Shown: positions 50,144 through 59,718 of the stretch, in pieces
Layout: each line of letters opens with the position of its first letter
Position numbering within the stretch: the stretch's first letter is position 1
Assembly (NCBI RefSeq): GCF_014836775.1
Contig: NZ_JACSQD010000005.1
Span: 1 to 64,000, forward strand
Origin: Arthrobacter gallicola
Lineage (GTDB): Bacteria > Actinomycetota > Actinomycetes > Actinomycetales > Micrococcaceae
Length of the DNA stretch: 64,000 nt
Reading direction: 5' to 3'
Made by a program: the position numbers and the translations under genes
The notes under the pieces: model-generated
What the model was told of the DNA's origin: nothing
Databases searched by the model: none
What the model saw: the letters and a program-made list of their open reading frames with translations, nothing else

Positions 50144-51205
50144 CTAGGCTTCGGCTGCTGCCGTGTTGTCAGCGGCTGCCTTCTTGCCCTTGGGCGCCTG
50201 CTCCTCCGGTTCGGCGTCGACTCCCAGCTTGACGCGCAGACGCCGTTCAATCTCGTCCGCGAGCTCAGGGTTGTCCCGCATGAACCGGCGGGAGTTTTCC
50301 TTGCCCTGCCCCAGCTGGTCTCCGTCGTAGGTGAACCAGGCACCGGACTTCTTGACGATTCCGTGCTCCACACCCATGTCGATCAGGCTGCCTTCGCGGG
50401 AGATGCCCTGACCGTAAATGATGTCGAACTCCGCCTGCTTGAAGGGCGGGGCCATCTTGTTCTTGACGATCTTGGCACGGGTCCGGTTACCAACCGCGTT
50501 AGTGCCTTCCTTCAGCGTCTCGATCCGGCGGACGTCGATACGGACCGAGGCGTAGAACTTCAGCGCCTTGCCGCCGGTGGTTGTTTCGGGGCTGCCGAAG
50601 AAGACACCAATCTTCTCTCGCAGCTGGTTGATGAAGATGGCCGTGGTCTTGGTCTGGCTCAGGCGGCCGGTGATCTTTCGCAGGGCCTGGCTCATCAGCC
50701 GGGCCTGGAGCCCAACGTGACTGTCTCCCATGTCGCCTTCGATTTCCGCGCGCGGAACCAGCGCAGCGACGGAGTCGATGACGACGATGTCCAGCGAGCC
50801 GGAGCCCACCAGCATGTCCATGATCTCCAGTGCCTGCTCGCCGGTATCCGGCTGAGAAACCAGAAGCGCGTCAGTGTCGACGCCGAGCTTCTTGGCGTAT
50901 TCCGGGTCCAGGGCGTGCTCAGCATCGATGAACGCGGCGATTCCGCCGTTCTTTTGGGCGTTGGCAACCGCGTGGAGTGCAACGGTGGTTTTACCCGAGG
51001 ATTCCGGGCCGTAGATTTCCACGACTCGGCCGCGGGGCAGGCCCCCTATGCCGAGCGCGATGTCCAGGGCAATGGAGCCCGTGGAAATGGTTTCGACGGG
51101 CGCGCGCGTGTCATCGCCCAGCCGCATGATGGAGCCCTTACCGAACTGCTTGTCGATCTGGGCCAGTGCTGCTTCAAGTGCTTTGGCGCGGTCTGGAGCG
51201 GCCAT
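50144..51205 (-). CDS. recA: Recombinase RecA
   Basis: 353 residues, no intein. Walker [13 protein letters not shown] near 68. [15 protein letters not shown] near 105, [23 protein letters not shown] near 195 (DNA-binding loop 2 included). It carries homologous recombination and triggers LexA cleavage. A LexA box lies about 175 bp upstream. Co-transcribed with recX. Confidence 0.98.
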   Translation of the reverse strand: MAAPDRAKALEAALAQIDKQFGKGSIMRLGDDTRAPVETISTGSIALDIALGIGGLPRGRVVEIYGPESSGKTTVALHAVANAQKNGGIAAFIDAEHALDPEYAKKLGVDTDALLVSQPDTGEQALEIMDMLVGSGSLDIVVIDSVAALVPRAEIEGDMGDSHVGLQARLMSQALRKITGRLSQTKTTAIFINQLREKIGVFFGSPETTTGGKALKFYASVRIDVRRIETLKEGTNAVGNRTRAKIVKNKMAPPFKQAEFDIIYGQGISREGSLIDMGVEHGIVKKSGAWFTYDGDQLGQGKENSRRFMRDNPELADEIERRLRVKLGVDAEPEEQAPKGKKAAADNTAAAEA

Positions 51206-51378
51206 TCTTCACCTCTGTTGTTGTGGCTGTTGCTGTTGTTCCTGGCCCGTGGGCCTGCTGTCGGTTCCTTACTGAACCGTATGCGACGGCACTGACACTG
51301 CCAGCGAACGCATGCCGGGTGTGGACAGCCGGAGCCGGGCGGGCCAGTTGCTGCCCCTGTGTAGGAGCATATCGGCAT

Positions 51379-51394
51379 CCGAACAAATATTCGA
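51379..51394 (-). promoter_or_regulatory. LexA (SOS) box upstream of recA
   Basis: CCGAACAAATATTCGA, two mismatches from TCGAAC-N4-GTTCGA, about 175 bp upstream of recA and just beyond the end of DUF3046. A partial overlapping TTCGAACGG follows. Confidence 0.75.
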
Positions 51395-51412
51395 ACGGAT
51401 ACCGCAGCGTGT

Positions 51413-51637
51413 CTAGTCCCGTTTTGGCTGGATATCCCGTCCCAGCCGCCGTTCCGGGGGGACTTCCTGCATGTCGCAGACAGCGAGCCACACCCGTTTG
51501 GGCTCCACGCCCTTCTCCAGCGCCTGACTGGCAGTTATTCCTCCGAGACCGGTGAGAACCAGGTCCGAAGCCAGAACCCGGGAATATGCCGGCCCGAACT
51601 CATCATCCATGAGACGCCAAAAATCGCTGATACGCAT
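51413..51637 (-). CDS. DUF3046 protein
   Basis: 74 residues beginning MRISDFWRLMDDEFGPAYSR and containing LTGLGGITASQALEKGVEPKRVWLAVC, the DUF3046 signature. Typically just upstream of recA in actinobacteria; function unknown. ATG at 51635-51637. Confidence 0.9.
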   Translation of the reverse strand: MRISDFWRLMDDEFGPAYSRVLASDLVLTGLGGITASQALEKGVEPKRVWLAVCDMQEVPPERRLGRDIQPKRD

Positions 51638-51728
51638 CAATAAATCCTCTCACGCCCACTCACGGGGCCGGGATCCGGGAGGCGGCGGGCCTGTGATGAC
51701 CTGCACTTTCCCGGCCTAGAATGGCACC

Positions 51729-52199
51729 ATGACGGATTATCCGCCGGCAGCTGCCCCCGCCCCGGCCATCGAAAGCCTCGAACAGGAGCTGAGCGTGTTG
51801 TGGCGGCGCGCCCGGGCTGCCTCCGCCCGGGTAGCCAAGGCGGTCCACCCCAATCTGGAACCTGCCGCCTACGGGCTGCTGGTTTTGCTGCAGCGCCGGG
51901 GTCCACTGCGGCTCACTGACCTGGCCGCTGCCATCGGCGTCGGAAAGCCCTCGGTGAGCCGGCAGGTCGTGATTCTGGAGACGCTGGGGCTCGTGGAAAA
52001 GCAGGCCGATCCGGAGGACAGGCGGGCCCAGGCCATTAGCCTGACGCCGCTGGGGCAGGAGCAGCTGCTGCGGACCCAGCGGGCACGGGAGGAACATTTC
52101 CGGCTGCTGCTCTCCTCCTGGGATGAGGCGGAGGTCCGGACCCTGAGCACGCTGCTGCACAAACTCAATGTCTCCGAAGTGCCCGGGCACGCAAGCTGA
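51729..52199 (+). CDS. MarR-family transcriptional regulator
   Basis: 156 residues. Winged helix with LRLTDLAAAIGVGKPSVSRQVVILETLGLVEKQ (about 65-97) and the wing DPEDRRAQAISLTPLGQ. No adjacent transport or enzyme gene shares its direction, so its target is unknown. Ends before a bidirectional terminator shared with the ClgR-like gene. Confidence 0.9.
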   Translation: MTDYPPAAAPAPAIESLEQELSVLWRRARAASARVAKAVHPNLEPAAYGLLVLLQRRGPLRLTDLAAAIGVGKPSVSRQVVILETLGLVEKQADPEDRRAQAISLTPLGQEQLLRTQRAREEHFRLLLSSWDEAEVRTLSTLLHKLNVSEVPGHAS

Positions 52200-52219
52200 C
52201 CTGCCGCCCGGGCAGACGA

Positions 52220-52252
52220 AAGACCCCGCCGGCGGTGCGCAGCGGGGTCCTT
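52220..52252. terminator. Bidirectional terminator between MarR and ClgR-like genes
   Basis: AAGACCCCGC, 12-nt loop, GCGGGGTCCTT. Eight perfect GC-rich pairs with short A/T flanks on either side, between two convergent genes. Confidence 0.75.
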
Positions 52253-52293
52253 CAAGAGCTCTTGGGCGGGAAGCAGAAGCTCCCCGGGGGTTG

Positions 52294-52626
52294 TTACGGA
52301 GTGCGGGCCAGATCCCGGGCCAGGTCCTCGGGGAACTCACGGGCAAACTCCCGGGAGAATTCCGTCGGAACGGTGTCGGGGATGGTTACGCCTTCGGCGC
52401 TGGCCACACGGTCACTGACCTCACGAAGCATCAGGGACAAAGGCACATCAAGGGCACTGCAGATTGAAGACAGGAGTTCAGAAGAAGCTTCCTTCTGGCC
52501 CCGTTCAACTTCGCTCAGGTATCCAAGGGACACCCTGGCGCTGTGCGAGACTTCACGCAGGGTACGGCCCTGGCGCTGGCGTACATCGCGGAGTACATCA
52601 CCAATTTCATGGCGTAGAACTACCAT
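52294..52626 (-). CDS. clgR: ClgR-like XRE-family regulator
   Basis: 110 residues from ATG 52624-52626, with AGGAG six bases upstream. The HTH is [32 protein letters not shown] (about 21-52). Sequence and position (downstream of ftsK-pgsA-cinA) match ClgR, the activator of clp protease genes in actinobacteria. The C-terminus carries the charged [18 protein letters not shown]. The open frame runs 31 residues further upstream, but those residues are not family-like. Confidence 0.88.
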   Translation of the reverse strand: MVVLRHEIGDVLRDVRQRQGRTLREVSHSARVSLGYLSEVERGQKEASSELLSSICSALDVPLSLMLREVSDRVASAEGVTIPDTVPTEFSREFAREFPEDLARDLARTP

Positions 52627-52726
52627 CTTGCGCTCCTTAGGCTCCCTGTGTGCATCTTCCGCCAACCCTACATCCCGCCAGCGAATAACGCCGTTCACGG
52701 ATACGGGTTGCTTCACCATGTGTATC

Positions 52727-52868
52727 GTCCTGCTCCCTTATCGGTCCCTCCGCGGCGAATACCGCGGATTGTCTAGATCGTAATCCGGGAACCTTAGCGG
52801 TTCCTGATACTAACAACTGACACGGTTTCGGATTTGTTCCCGGCCCCAGCGCCGTTTGTGCCGAGCCT
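52727..52868. promoter_or_regulatory. ClgR-like gene upstream region with two palindromes
   Basis: Two perfect inverted repeats lie here: CCGCGG-N6-CCGCGG (52750-52767) and GGAACC-TTAGC-GGTTCC (52788-52804). Either could be the binding site for ClgR autoregulation or a terminator for cinA. On the minus strand the second reads CCGCTAAGG at its centre, a partial match to the ClgR box as I remember it. Confidence 0.4.
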
Positions 52869-53366
52869 CTAACCCTGGCTCTCCTGCGCCGGTTCCCCGG
52901 ATAGCAGTTCCAGAGCCAGCAGCTCCAAAGCCGCAGTGCAGGCCTGCCGCCGGATGGCGGCGCGGTCGCCCTCGAACCGGAAACCTTCGGCCCTGACTGC
53001 AGACGCCGTCGCGATACCAATAAACACAGTACCCACCGGTTTGCCGTCATGGGGCTCCGGACCCGCCACACCGGTGGTGGAAATCCCAATATCGGCGTTC
53101 AGCACCTTCCGGACGCCCCCGGCCATCTGTTCGGCCACCGCCGGGTCAACGGAGCCGGCTTTCCGGAGCAGGTCCTCCGGGACGCCCAGAACCTGTGCCT
53201 TGACCGAGTTCTGGTACGCAACAACGCCGCCCTGCAGTACCGCGGAGGCTCCAGGTACGGTGGCCAGTTCCGCAGCGAGCATCCCTGCGGTCAGCGACTC
53301 GGCAGCTGCCACACGCAATCCGCGGGCGGCCGCGGCAGCCACAATGTCGGGTGCCCGGCCGGTCAT
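52869..53366 (-). CDS. cinA: CinA C-terminal domain amidohydrolase
   Basis: 165 residues, C-terminal domain only (nicotinamide-nucleotide amidase, PncC-like). ESLTAGMLAAELATVPGAS near 23, GGVVAYQNSVKAQVLGV near 47, and GISTTGVAGPEPHDGKPVGTVFI near 95. It deamidates NMN in pyridine nucleotide recycling. Overlaps pgsA by 4 bp. Confidence 0.92.
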   Translation of the reverse strand: MTGRAPDIVAAAAARGLRVAAAESLTAGMLAAELATVPGASAVLQGGVVAYQNSVKAQVLGVPEDLLRKAGSVDPAVAEQMAGGVRKVLNADIGISTTGVAGPEPHDGKPVGTVFIGIATASAVRAEGFRFEGDRAAIRRQACTAALELLALELLSGEPAQESQG

Positions 53367-53968
53367 GCGCTTCGGCCGCTCTCGCCGCGGGCACCGGCGC
53401 GCAGCCGGATGGCCTGCAGGACGTAGTCGATGCCGGTCACCACGGTGATGACGACGGCGGCTGCCATCACGGTGGCGCTGATCCACCAGGCCCAGTCCCC
53501 CAGCCAGGAGGTCAGGGGCAGCAGGAACAGGAAGATTGCCAGAGTCTGGATAACGGTCTTGAGCTTGCCGCCGCGGGAAGCAGCCATCACGCCATACCGG
53601 ATCACCACGAACCGCATGATGGTGATTCCGATTTCGCGGACCAGGATGACGATCGTGACCCACCACCACAGCTCGCCGAGGATCGAGAGCATCACCAAGG
53701 CGGAGCCGATCAGCAGTTTGTCGGCAATGGGATCGGCGATCTTGCCGAAGTCGGTGATCAGCCCGCGGCTGCGCGCCAGATCGCCGTCGAGCTTGTCCGT
53801 ATAGATGGCGACGGCGAAGGTTGCCACCGCCAGCCACCGGAACAGGCCGTCGCGGCCATCGTCTGCCACGAGGAACCAGATAAACAGCGGCACCATAACG
53901 ATGCGGATGACGGTCAGGACGTTGGCGATGTTCAGCGTCGGAACCCGCTCGGCTGGGGAGTTGCTCAC
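53363..53968 (-). CDS. pgsA: CDP-diacylglycerol-glycerol-3-phosphate phosphatidyltransferase
   Basis: 201-residue membrane enzyme of phosphatidylglycerol synthesis. The CDP-alcohol phosphotransferase motif DKLDGDLARSRGLITDFGKIADPIADK (DG..AR..G..D...D) is at about residues 58-84. Several transmembrane helices. The order ftsK-pgsA-cinA-clgR is standard. Starts 19 bp after ftsK. Confidence 0.94.
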   Translation of the reverse strand: MSNSPAERVPTLNIANVLTVIRIVMVPLFIWFLVADDGRDGLFRWLAVATFAVAIYTDKLDGDLARSRGLITDFGKIADPIADKLLIGSALVMLSILGELWWWVTIVILVREIGITIMRFVVIRYGVMAASRGGKLKTVIQTLAIFLFLLPLTSWLGDWAWWISATVMAAAVVITVVTGIDYVLQAIRLRAGARGESGRSA

Positions 53969-53987
53969 AGTTCCAGACTAACCGGGT

Positions 53988-56858
53988 TCAGCGTCCGGTG
54001 AGATTCCATGCGTCCTCTGTTCCGTCCTCGTCGCCGCTGGTCCCGTCGGCGCCGTCGTAATATTCCGTGGCCTGCGGGCGGGAGTCGAGGTCCTGGCCCA
54101 CCAGGTCCACCGGGCCGTCGGGCTCGAAGCCGTGGTTCGCGTTGGCGTTATCCGCCAGTGCGGCAGCTTCCGCGGCGTCCGGACCGCCCAGCGGTTCCCC
54201 GCCCTGGATGGCGGCCAGTGTGGCGGCGAGGTCATCGGGTTTGACCAGCACGTCGCGGGCCTTGGAGCCTTCGGACGGGCCAACCACGCCCCGGGATTCG
54301 AGCAGGTCCATCAGGCGGCCGGCCTTGGCGAAACCGACCCGGAGCTTGCGCTGGAGCATGGAGGTGGAGCCGAACTGCGTGGTGACCACCAGCTCGGTGG
54401 CCTGCAGCAGGACATCGAGGTCGTCTCCGATGTCGTCGTCGATCTGCTTCTTGGGCGCGGTAACGGCCACGTCTTCGCGGTAGACGGCCTGCAGCTGGGT
54501 TTTGACGTGCTCCACCACGCGGTGGATTTCAGACTCCGTTACCCAGGCGCCCTGCACACGGATCGGCTTGTTGGAGCCCATCGGCAGGAACAGTGCATCG
54601 CCCTGGCCCAGGAGCTTTTCCGCGCCCGGCTGGTCCAGGACCACGCGGGAGTCGGTGACCGAGGAGGTGGCGAAGGCCATGCGGGAGGGAACGTTGGCCT
54701 TGATCAGACCGGTGACGACGTCGACAGAGGGGCGCTGGGTGGCCAGCACCAGGTGGATGCCGGCGGCACGGGCCAGCTGGGTGATGCGCACGATCGAGTC
54801 TTCGACGTCCCGCGGGGCAACCATCATCAGGTCAGCGAGCTCGTCCACGATCACCAGCAGGTACGGGTAAGCGCGGATAACCCGCTTGGAACCGGCCGGC
54901 GGAACTACCTTGCCGTTGCGCACGGCCTTGTTGAAATCGTCGATGTGCTTGAAACCGAAGTTGGCCAGGTCGTCGTAGCGGGTGTCCATTTCCCGGACCA
55001 CCCACTGCAGCGCCTCGGCGGCCTTCTTGGGGTTGGTGATGATCGGGGTAATCAGGTGCGGCACACCTTCATAAGCGGTGAGTTCCACGCGCTTGGGGTC
55101 CACCATGACCATCCGGACCTCATCCGGGGTGGAGCGCATCAGGATCGAGGTGATCATCGAGTTCACAAAGGATGACTTACCGGCACCGGTGGCGCCGGCC
55201 ACCAGAAGGTGCGGCATCTTGGCCAGGTTGGCGACGACGAAGCCGCCTTCAACATCCTTGCCCACACCCATCACCATGGGGTGCTCGGTCTTGCGCGCGG
55301 CGTTGGAGCGCAGCACGTCGCCCAGGGCCACGACTTCCTTGTCCGCGTTCGGAATCTCGATGCCGATAGCGGACTTGCCGGGGATCGGCGAGAGGATGCG
55401 CACGTCGGAACTGGCGACGGCGTAGGAGATGTTCTTGGACAGCGCGGTGACCCGCTCCACCTTGGTGCCCTCGCCCAGCTCGATCTCATACCGGGTGACC
55501 GTGGGACCGCGGGAGAATCCGGTGACCTTCGCGTCAACGTTGAACTGCTCCAGGGTGTGCGTCAGGGCAGCGACCACCGCGTCGTTGGCCTCTGAGCGTT
55601 CCTTGGCCGGCGGACCGGACGGCAGGAAGTCCGACGGCGGGAGGGTGTAGGTGACGTCGCCGGAGAGCTGCAGCTGCTCGGTGCGCTGCGGAATGGGGGC
55701 CGACGGCGGCACATTCGCCACCGGGCGCGAGGGCACCGGAGGCACGGGCGGAACCGCGGCAAGGGACGCAGCCGCCTCGGGGACCATGGAGATCGCTTCC
55801 GTGGGCGGCTCTGCGTCCTCCTCGAGACCCTGCTGGCGGCGCAGTTTCTGAGTGGCAAGTTCGGCCTTGGTGGGGCGGCGGACTCCCGGCGGGACCGCGG
55901 GTTCGGCCAGGGCAGCTTCCTGCCGTTCCTCTTCGTCCCGCAGCAGGGCGGCTTCGAAGGCCTCGTCTCCGGCAAAGCCGTCAGAGTGCTCCGCCTCTTC
56001 GTCCTTGCGCGTGCGTGCGAACCGGCTGGGCTTCCGGGCTTTCTTCGGTTTGGCCGGGCGGTCGGAGGCATAGAGGTAGCTCTGGTCGTGAGCCTCGGGA
56101 TCGTCCGGGCTCAGGTCCTGCCCCATCAGGTGCTCATACAGGGCGCGCAGGCGCAGCGGAATGTGCCGGAACGGCGTGGCCGTGACGATCAGGATGGAGA
56201 TGAAGACCAGAAGCGAAAGCAGAAGGATGACCGGCCACTTGGTGATGGCGGCGGACAGCGGGCCAGCCACCAGGAAACCGACAATACCGCCGGAGGCCCA
56301 GAGCTTATCGAAGCCGTCGGACAGGGCCGGAGCACCGCCGATCAGGTGGGTGATGCCCGCCCCGGAGCAGATCATCAGGGTCAGGCCAATGCTGATCCGG
56401 CCGTTGGCGCGGTGCCGTTCCGGATAGCGGAACAGGCGGACCGAGGCGGTCAGGAGCATAAAGGGCAGGACGACGGCCATCCACCCGAAGGTGCCGGCCG
56501 CACCGGCGTGAATGACGTCGGCTACCGGACCGCGCAGGGCCCACCATTCAACCATGGCAACCAGCAGGGCGGTGAGAATCAGGAAGAAACCGGTGCCGTC
56601 CCGGCGGATCTCGCGGTCCGGAACGACGTCGGTGCCCAGTTTGCGGACACCGGCACCTACGATCCGGGCGACTCCCATCCACGCCCTCTGAATGGCCCGC
56701 AGGGGCAGCGGGAGCGTCTCTTCTGGCTGGGCCTTGGACTGCCGGCCGGTGGACTTCCCCCGTGCGCCCGCTTTTCCCCCGGAACTCCCGCCGGCATTGC
56801 GGGCAGGTGTCCGGCTGGAGGAACTGCCGCGCGCGGCAGGGGAAGTACGAGTCGCCAT
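53988..56858 (-). CDS. ftsK: DNA translocase FtsK
   Basis: 956 residues from ATG 56856-56858. Basic low-complexity N-terminus, four membrane helices between about 85 and 240, a variable Pro/Ala/Glu linker (about 270-420), then the motor: Walker A VAGATGAGKSSFVNSM near 595, VMVDPKRVELTAYEGVPHL near 630, Walker B VIVDELADLMM near 718. A C-terminal gamma domain (LRVGFAKAGRLMDLLESRGVVGPSEGSK) for KOPS reading follows, and an acidic tail ends the protein. Pumps chromosome dimers through the septum. Confidence 0.96.
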   Translation of the reverse strand: MATRTSPAARGSSSSRTPARNAGGSSGGKAGARGKSTGRQSKAQPEETLPLPLRAIQRAWMGVARIVGAGVRKLGTDVVPDREIRRDGTGFFLILTALLVAMVEWWALRGPVADVIHAGAAGTFGWMAVVLPFMLLTASVRLFRYPERHRANGRISIGLTLMICSGAGITHLIGGAPALSDGFDKLWASGGIVGFLVAGPLSAAITKWPVILLLSLLVFISILIVTATPFRHIPLRLRALYEHLMGQDLSPDDPEAHDQSYLYASDRPAKPKKARKPSRFARTRKDEEAEHSDGFAGDEAFEAALLRDEEERQEAALAEPAVPPGVRRPTKAELATQKLRRQQGLEEDAEPPTEAISMVPEAAASLAAVPPVPPVPSRPVANVPPSAPIPQRTEQLQLSGDVTYTLPPSDFLPSGPPAKERSEANDAVVAALTHTLEQFNVDAKVTGFSRGPTVTRYEIELGEGTKVERVTALSKNISYAVASSDVRILSPIPGKSAIGIEIPNADKEVVALGDVLRSNAARKTEHPMVMGVGKDVEGGFVVANLAKMPHLLVAGATGAGKSSFVNSMITSILMRSTPDEVRMVMVDPKRVELTAYEGVPHLITPIITNPKKAAEALQWVVREMDTRYDDLANFGFKHIDDFNKAVRNGKVVPPAGSKRVIRAYPYLLVIVDELADLMMVAPRDVEDSIVRITQLARAAGIHLVLATQRPSVDVVTGLIKANVPSRMAFATSSVTDSRVVLDQPGAEKLLGQGDALFLPMGSNKPIRVQGAWVTESEIHRVVEHVKTQLQAVYREDVAVTAPKKQIDDDIGDDLDVLLQATELVVTTQFGSTSMLQRKLRVGFAKAGRLMDLLESRGVVGPSEGSKARDVLVKPDDLAATLAAIQGGEPLGGPDAAEAAALADNANANHGFEPDGPVDLVGQDLDSRPQATEYYDGADGTSGDEDGTEDAWNLTGR

Positions 56859-56920
56859 ATCTGCCACGCTACCGGACGACGGCGGCAAATCACCGAATAT
56901 ACGCGCCAATCCAGGCGCTG

Positions 56921-56954
56921 TTCCTCCCCGCCGGGAACCCCGGCCGGGGAGGAA
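56921..56954 (-). terminator. Hairpin between rnj and ftsK
   Basis: TTCCTCCCCGCCGGG opposed by CCGGCCGGGGAGGAA, 34 bp overall. Very GC-rich stem but no T tract, so termination here may be partial or Rho-assisted. Confidence 0.5.
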
Positions 56955-56978
56955 TCAGAGACCTGCGGACAGGCCGGG

Positions 56979-58670
56979 CTAGGCTTCCAGGACCACCGGA
57001 ACGATCATCGGGCGGCGGCGCAGGCGGCGGTTGACCCAGGTGCCGACGACACGGCGGACAACCTGCTGCAGCTGGTAGGCGGTGTGGTCCCGGTTCGACA
57101 TCACCGCTTCCTCCAGCGCCTTGCTGATCTTGGGCTTGATCTCGTCGAACACGGTGTCGTCTTCGGCGAAGCCGCGGGCATGGATTTCCGGCCCGGACAC
57201 GATGGTTCCGGTGGTGCGGTTCACCACGGTGATAACGGAGATGAAGCCTTCTTCGCCCAGGATGCGGCGGTCCTTGAGGTCCGTGTCGGTGATTTCCCCG
57301 ACGCTGGATCCGTCAACGTAGACCAGGCCGCACTCAACATTGCCGACCACGCGGGCCTTGCCGTTGACCAGGTCCACCACGGTGCCGTCGTCGGCCAGGA
57401 TGATGTTCTCTTCCGGAACACCGGTCTGCGCCGCCAGCTTGCCGTTAGCGATCAGGTGGCGGGTTTCGCCGTGCACGGGCATGGCGTTCTTCGGCTTCAG
57501 GATGTTGTACGTGTAGAGCAGCTCTCCGGCCGAGGCGTGTCCGGAGACGTGGATCTTGGCCGTGCCCTTGTGGACGACGTCCGCACCCAGCTTCATGAGC
57601 CCGTTGATCACGCGGAAGACGGCGTTCTCGTTGCCCGGGATCAGCGAGGAGGCCAGGATGACCGTGTCACCGCGGCCGACGCTGATCCGGTGGTCGCCGT
57701 TGGCCATGCGCGACAGCGCGGCCATGGGCTCGCCCTGCGAACCGGTGGACATCAGCACCAGCTTGTGGTCGGGCATGTTGTCCACGTTCTTCAGGTCCAC
57801 CAGGATGCCGTCGGGAACGTTCAGGTAGCCCAGCTTCTCCGCGATGGCCATGTTCCGGACCATGGAGCGGCCTACGAAACAGACCTTGCGGCCGTGCGCG
57901 GCAGCGGCGTCGAGCACCTGCTGGACACGGTGGATGTGCGAGGAGAAGGACGCGACGATGATCCGCTTCTTGACCTTGCCGAAGAGCTCTTCGAGCACCG
58001 GGCCAATGTTGCGTTCCGGTGAGGTGAAGCCGGGGACGTCGGCGTTGGTGGAGTCCGCCATGTAGAGGTCCACGCCCTCTTCACCCAGCCGGGCGAAAGC
58101 GCGCAGGTCGGTAATGCGGCCGTCCAGCGGGAGCTGGTCCATCTTGAAGTCGCCGGTGTGCAGGACCGTGCCGGCACGGGTACGGATGAAGACCGCCAGC
58201 GCGTCCGGAATGGAGTGGTTGACCGCCACGAACTCGCACTCGAAGGGGCCGAACTGCTCAACCTGGCCCTCCTTCACGGTGAGCGTGAAGGGCTTGATCC
58301 GGTGTTCCTGCAGCTTCGCCTCGATCAGTGCCAGCGTCAGCTGGGAGCCGATCAGCGGGATGTCCTTCTTCAGGCGCAGCAGGTACGGCACTGCGCCGAT
58401 GTGGTCTTCATGTCCGTGGGTGAGTACCACGCCCACCACGTCGTCCAGCCGGTCTTCGATGTAGGAGAAGTCCGGGAGGATCAGGTCAACGCCGGGCTGC
58501 GTCTCTTCCGGGAAGAGCACACCGCAGTCCACGATGAGCAGCTTGCCGTCGATTTCGAAGACGGCCATGTTGCGGCCGATTTCTCCGAGCCCGCCCAGGG
58601 CCACGATGCGCAGCGTCCCGGGCTTGAGACGGGGAGGGGTCCTCAGTGCGGTATCCGCAGTTTCAATCAT
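56979..58670 (-). CDS. rnj: Ribonuclease J
   Basis: 563-residue metallo-beta-lactamase/beta-CASP exo- and endoribonuclease. HGHEDHIGAVPYLL near 85 carries the zinc ligands; GDFKMDQ near 175, ADSTNA near 205, GHASAGELL near 375. Acts in mRNA decay and rRNA processing. Immediately downstream of dapA (6 bp gap), the regular actinobacterial order. Confidence 0.96.
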   Translation of the reverse strand: MIETADTALRTPPRLKPGTLRIVALGGLGEIGRNMAVFEIDGKLLIVDCGVLFPEETQPGVDLILPDFSYIEDRLDDVVGVVLTHGHEDHIGAVPYLLRLKKDIPLIGSQLTLALIEAKLQEHRIKPFTLTVKEGQVEQFGPFECEFVAVNHSIPDALAVFIRTRAGTVLHTGDFKMDQLPLDGRITDLRAFARLGEEGVDLYMADSTNADVPGFTSPERNIGPVLEELFGKVKKRIIVASFSSHIHRVQQVLDAAAAHGRKVCFVGRSMVRNMAIAEKLGYLNVPDGILVDLKNVDNMPDHKLVLMSTGSQGEPMAALSRMANGDHRISVGRGDTVILASSLIPGNENAVFRVINGLMKLGADVVHKGTAKIHVSGHASAGELLYTYNILKPKNAMPVHGETRHLIANGKLAAQTGVPEENIILADDGTVVDLVNGKARVVGNVECGLVYVDGSSVGEITDTDLKDRRILGEEGFISVITVVNRTTGTIVSGPEIHARGFAEDDTVFDEIKPKISKALEEAVMSNRDHTAYQLQQVVRRVVGTWVNRRLRRRPMIVPVVLEA

Positions 58671-58676
58671 GTTGTA

Positions 58677-59597
58677 TTACGCCTTGTCCTGGGAAAAGTC
58701 CCATCCTGCTTCGGCCAGGTCCGCCAGGACAGCTTCCATTTCAATGGCGTCGGGAGCCACCAGCGGCAGCCGTACAGCGGCGTTGGGGATCACTCCCTGC
58801 ATCTTGAGGATCTGCTTGGCGGAAATGGCACCTGGTATGTGTGTCATTACTGCGCGCACTACGGGATCCAGGTCGAAGTGGATCCGGCGCGCCTTATCGA
58901 AATCTCCTGCTGCGGCTGCGTCGACCAGGGCCCGGAACTCCCGGGTGGCCACGTGGGCACTGACGCTGACGACGCCGACGGCTCCGGCCACCATCCACGG
59001 CAGCGTCAGTCCGTCGTCGCCGGCGTAGACGTCCAGGGTGGTGTTGGCCATGACCCGGGTGACGGCAGCGAAGTCGGCCTTGGCATCCTTGAGGGCCAGG
59101 ACCTTGGGGTTTTCTGCGAGACGGAACATCGTCTCGGTGGTGATCGGGATCCCGGCGCGGCCCGGGATGTCATAGATCATGATGGGCAGCTCGCTCGCCT
59201 GCGAAACGGCGTCGAAGTGTGCCAGCACACCGGCCTGGGTGGGCTTGTTGTAATACGGGGTGACGACCAGCTGGCCGTCGGCTCCGGCGCGCTCGGCCCG
59301 CTTGGCCATTTCCACGGAGTGCGAGGTGTGGTTGGTTCCGGTCCCGGCAATGACCTTGGCCCGGCCCCCGACGGTCTCCGCGACGACGCGGAAAAGGTCT
59401 TCTTTTTCGCTGTCCTCCAGGGTGGAGGTTTCGCCGGTGGTTCCGGAGATGACAAGACCGTCGCAGCCGTCCTCGACCAGCTTGTTGGCCAGGAACGCGG
59501 TGGCCTCAAAGTCCACCTGACCGTCGGCTGTAAACGGGGTGACCATCGCCGTCACCAGGGTTCCAAACGGGCGGGAACGAATATCAGAGTCTGCCAT
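58677..59597 (-). CDS. dapA: 4-hydroxy-tetrahydrodipicolinate synthase
   Basis: 306-residue aldolase-family enzyme that condenses pyruvate with aspartate semialdehyde. The Schiff-base lysine lies in VLALKDAKADF near residue 170. SGTTGETSTL near 54, YYNKPTQAGVLAHF near 120, YDIPGRAGI near 144. The ATG at 59595-59597 gives a family-typical N-terminus; the frame extends 60 residues further without similarity. Feeds the DAP pathway with dapB and dapF. Confidence 0.96.
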   Translation of the reverse strand: MADSDIRSRPFGTLVTAMVTPFTADGQVDFEATAFLANKLVEDGCDGLVISGTTGETSTLEDSEKEDLFRVVAETVGGRAKVIAGTGTNHTSHSVEMAKRAERAGADGQLVVTPYYNKPTQAGVLAHFDAVSQASELPIMIYDIPGRAGIPITTETMFRLAENPKVLALKDAKADFAAVTRVMANTTLDVYAGDDGLTLPWMVAGAVGVVSVSAHVATREFRALVDAAAAGDFDKARRIHFDLDPVVRAVMTHIPGAISAKQILKMQGVIPNAAVRLPLVAPDAIEMEAVLADLAEAGWDFSQDKA

Positions 59598-59718
59598 GGG
59601 TAAAACGTTACCTGTTGCACCTGCGATTGGGACAACGGAGACGCCCGGTGCGCCCGGGCGCGTCAGGCCCGGGGAACGCCGCACAGGGATGCCAAGGCTG
59701 CTGTGAGACGATTCTGGA

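Noticed and set aside
52869..53837. 322-codon extension of cinA upstream into pgsA
   Set aside because: The extra 157 residues are pgsA read in another frame; the ATG at 53364-53366 gives the complete CinA C-terminal domain.
55986..58022. 678-codon open frame opposite ftsK and rnj
   Set aside because: Spans two real genes on the other strand; Asp/Gly/His/Gln-rich antisense composition.
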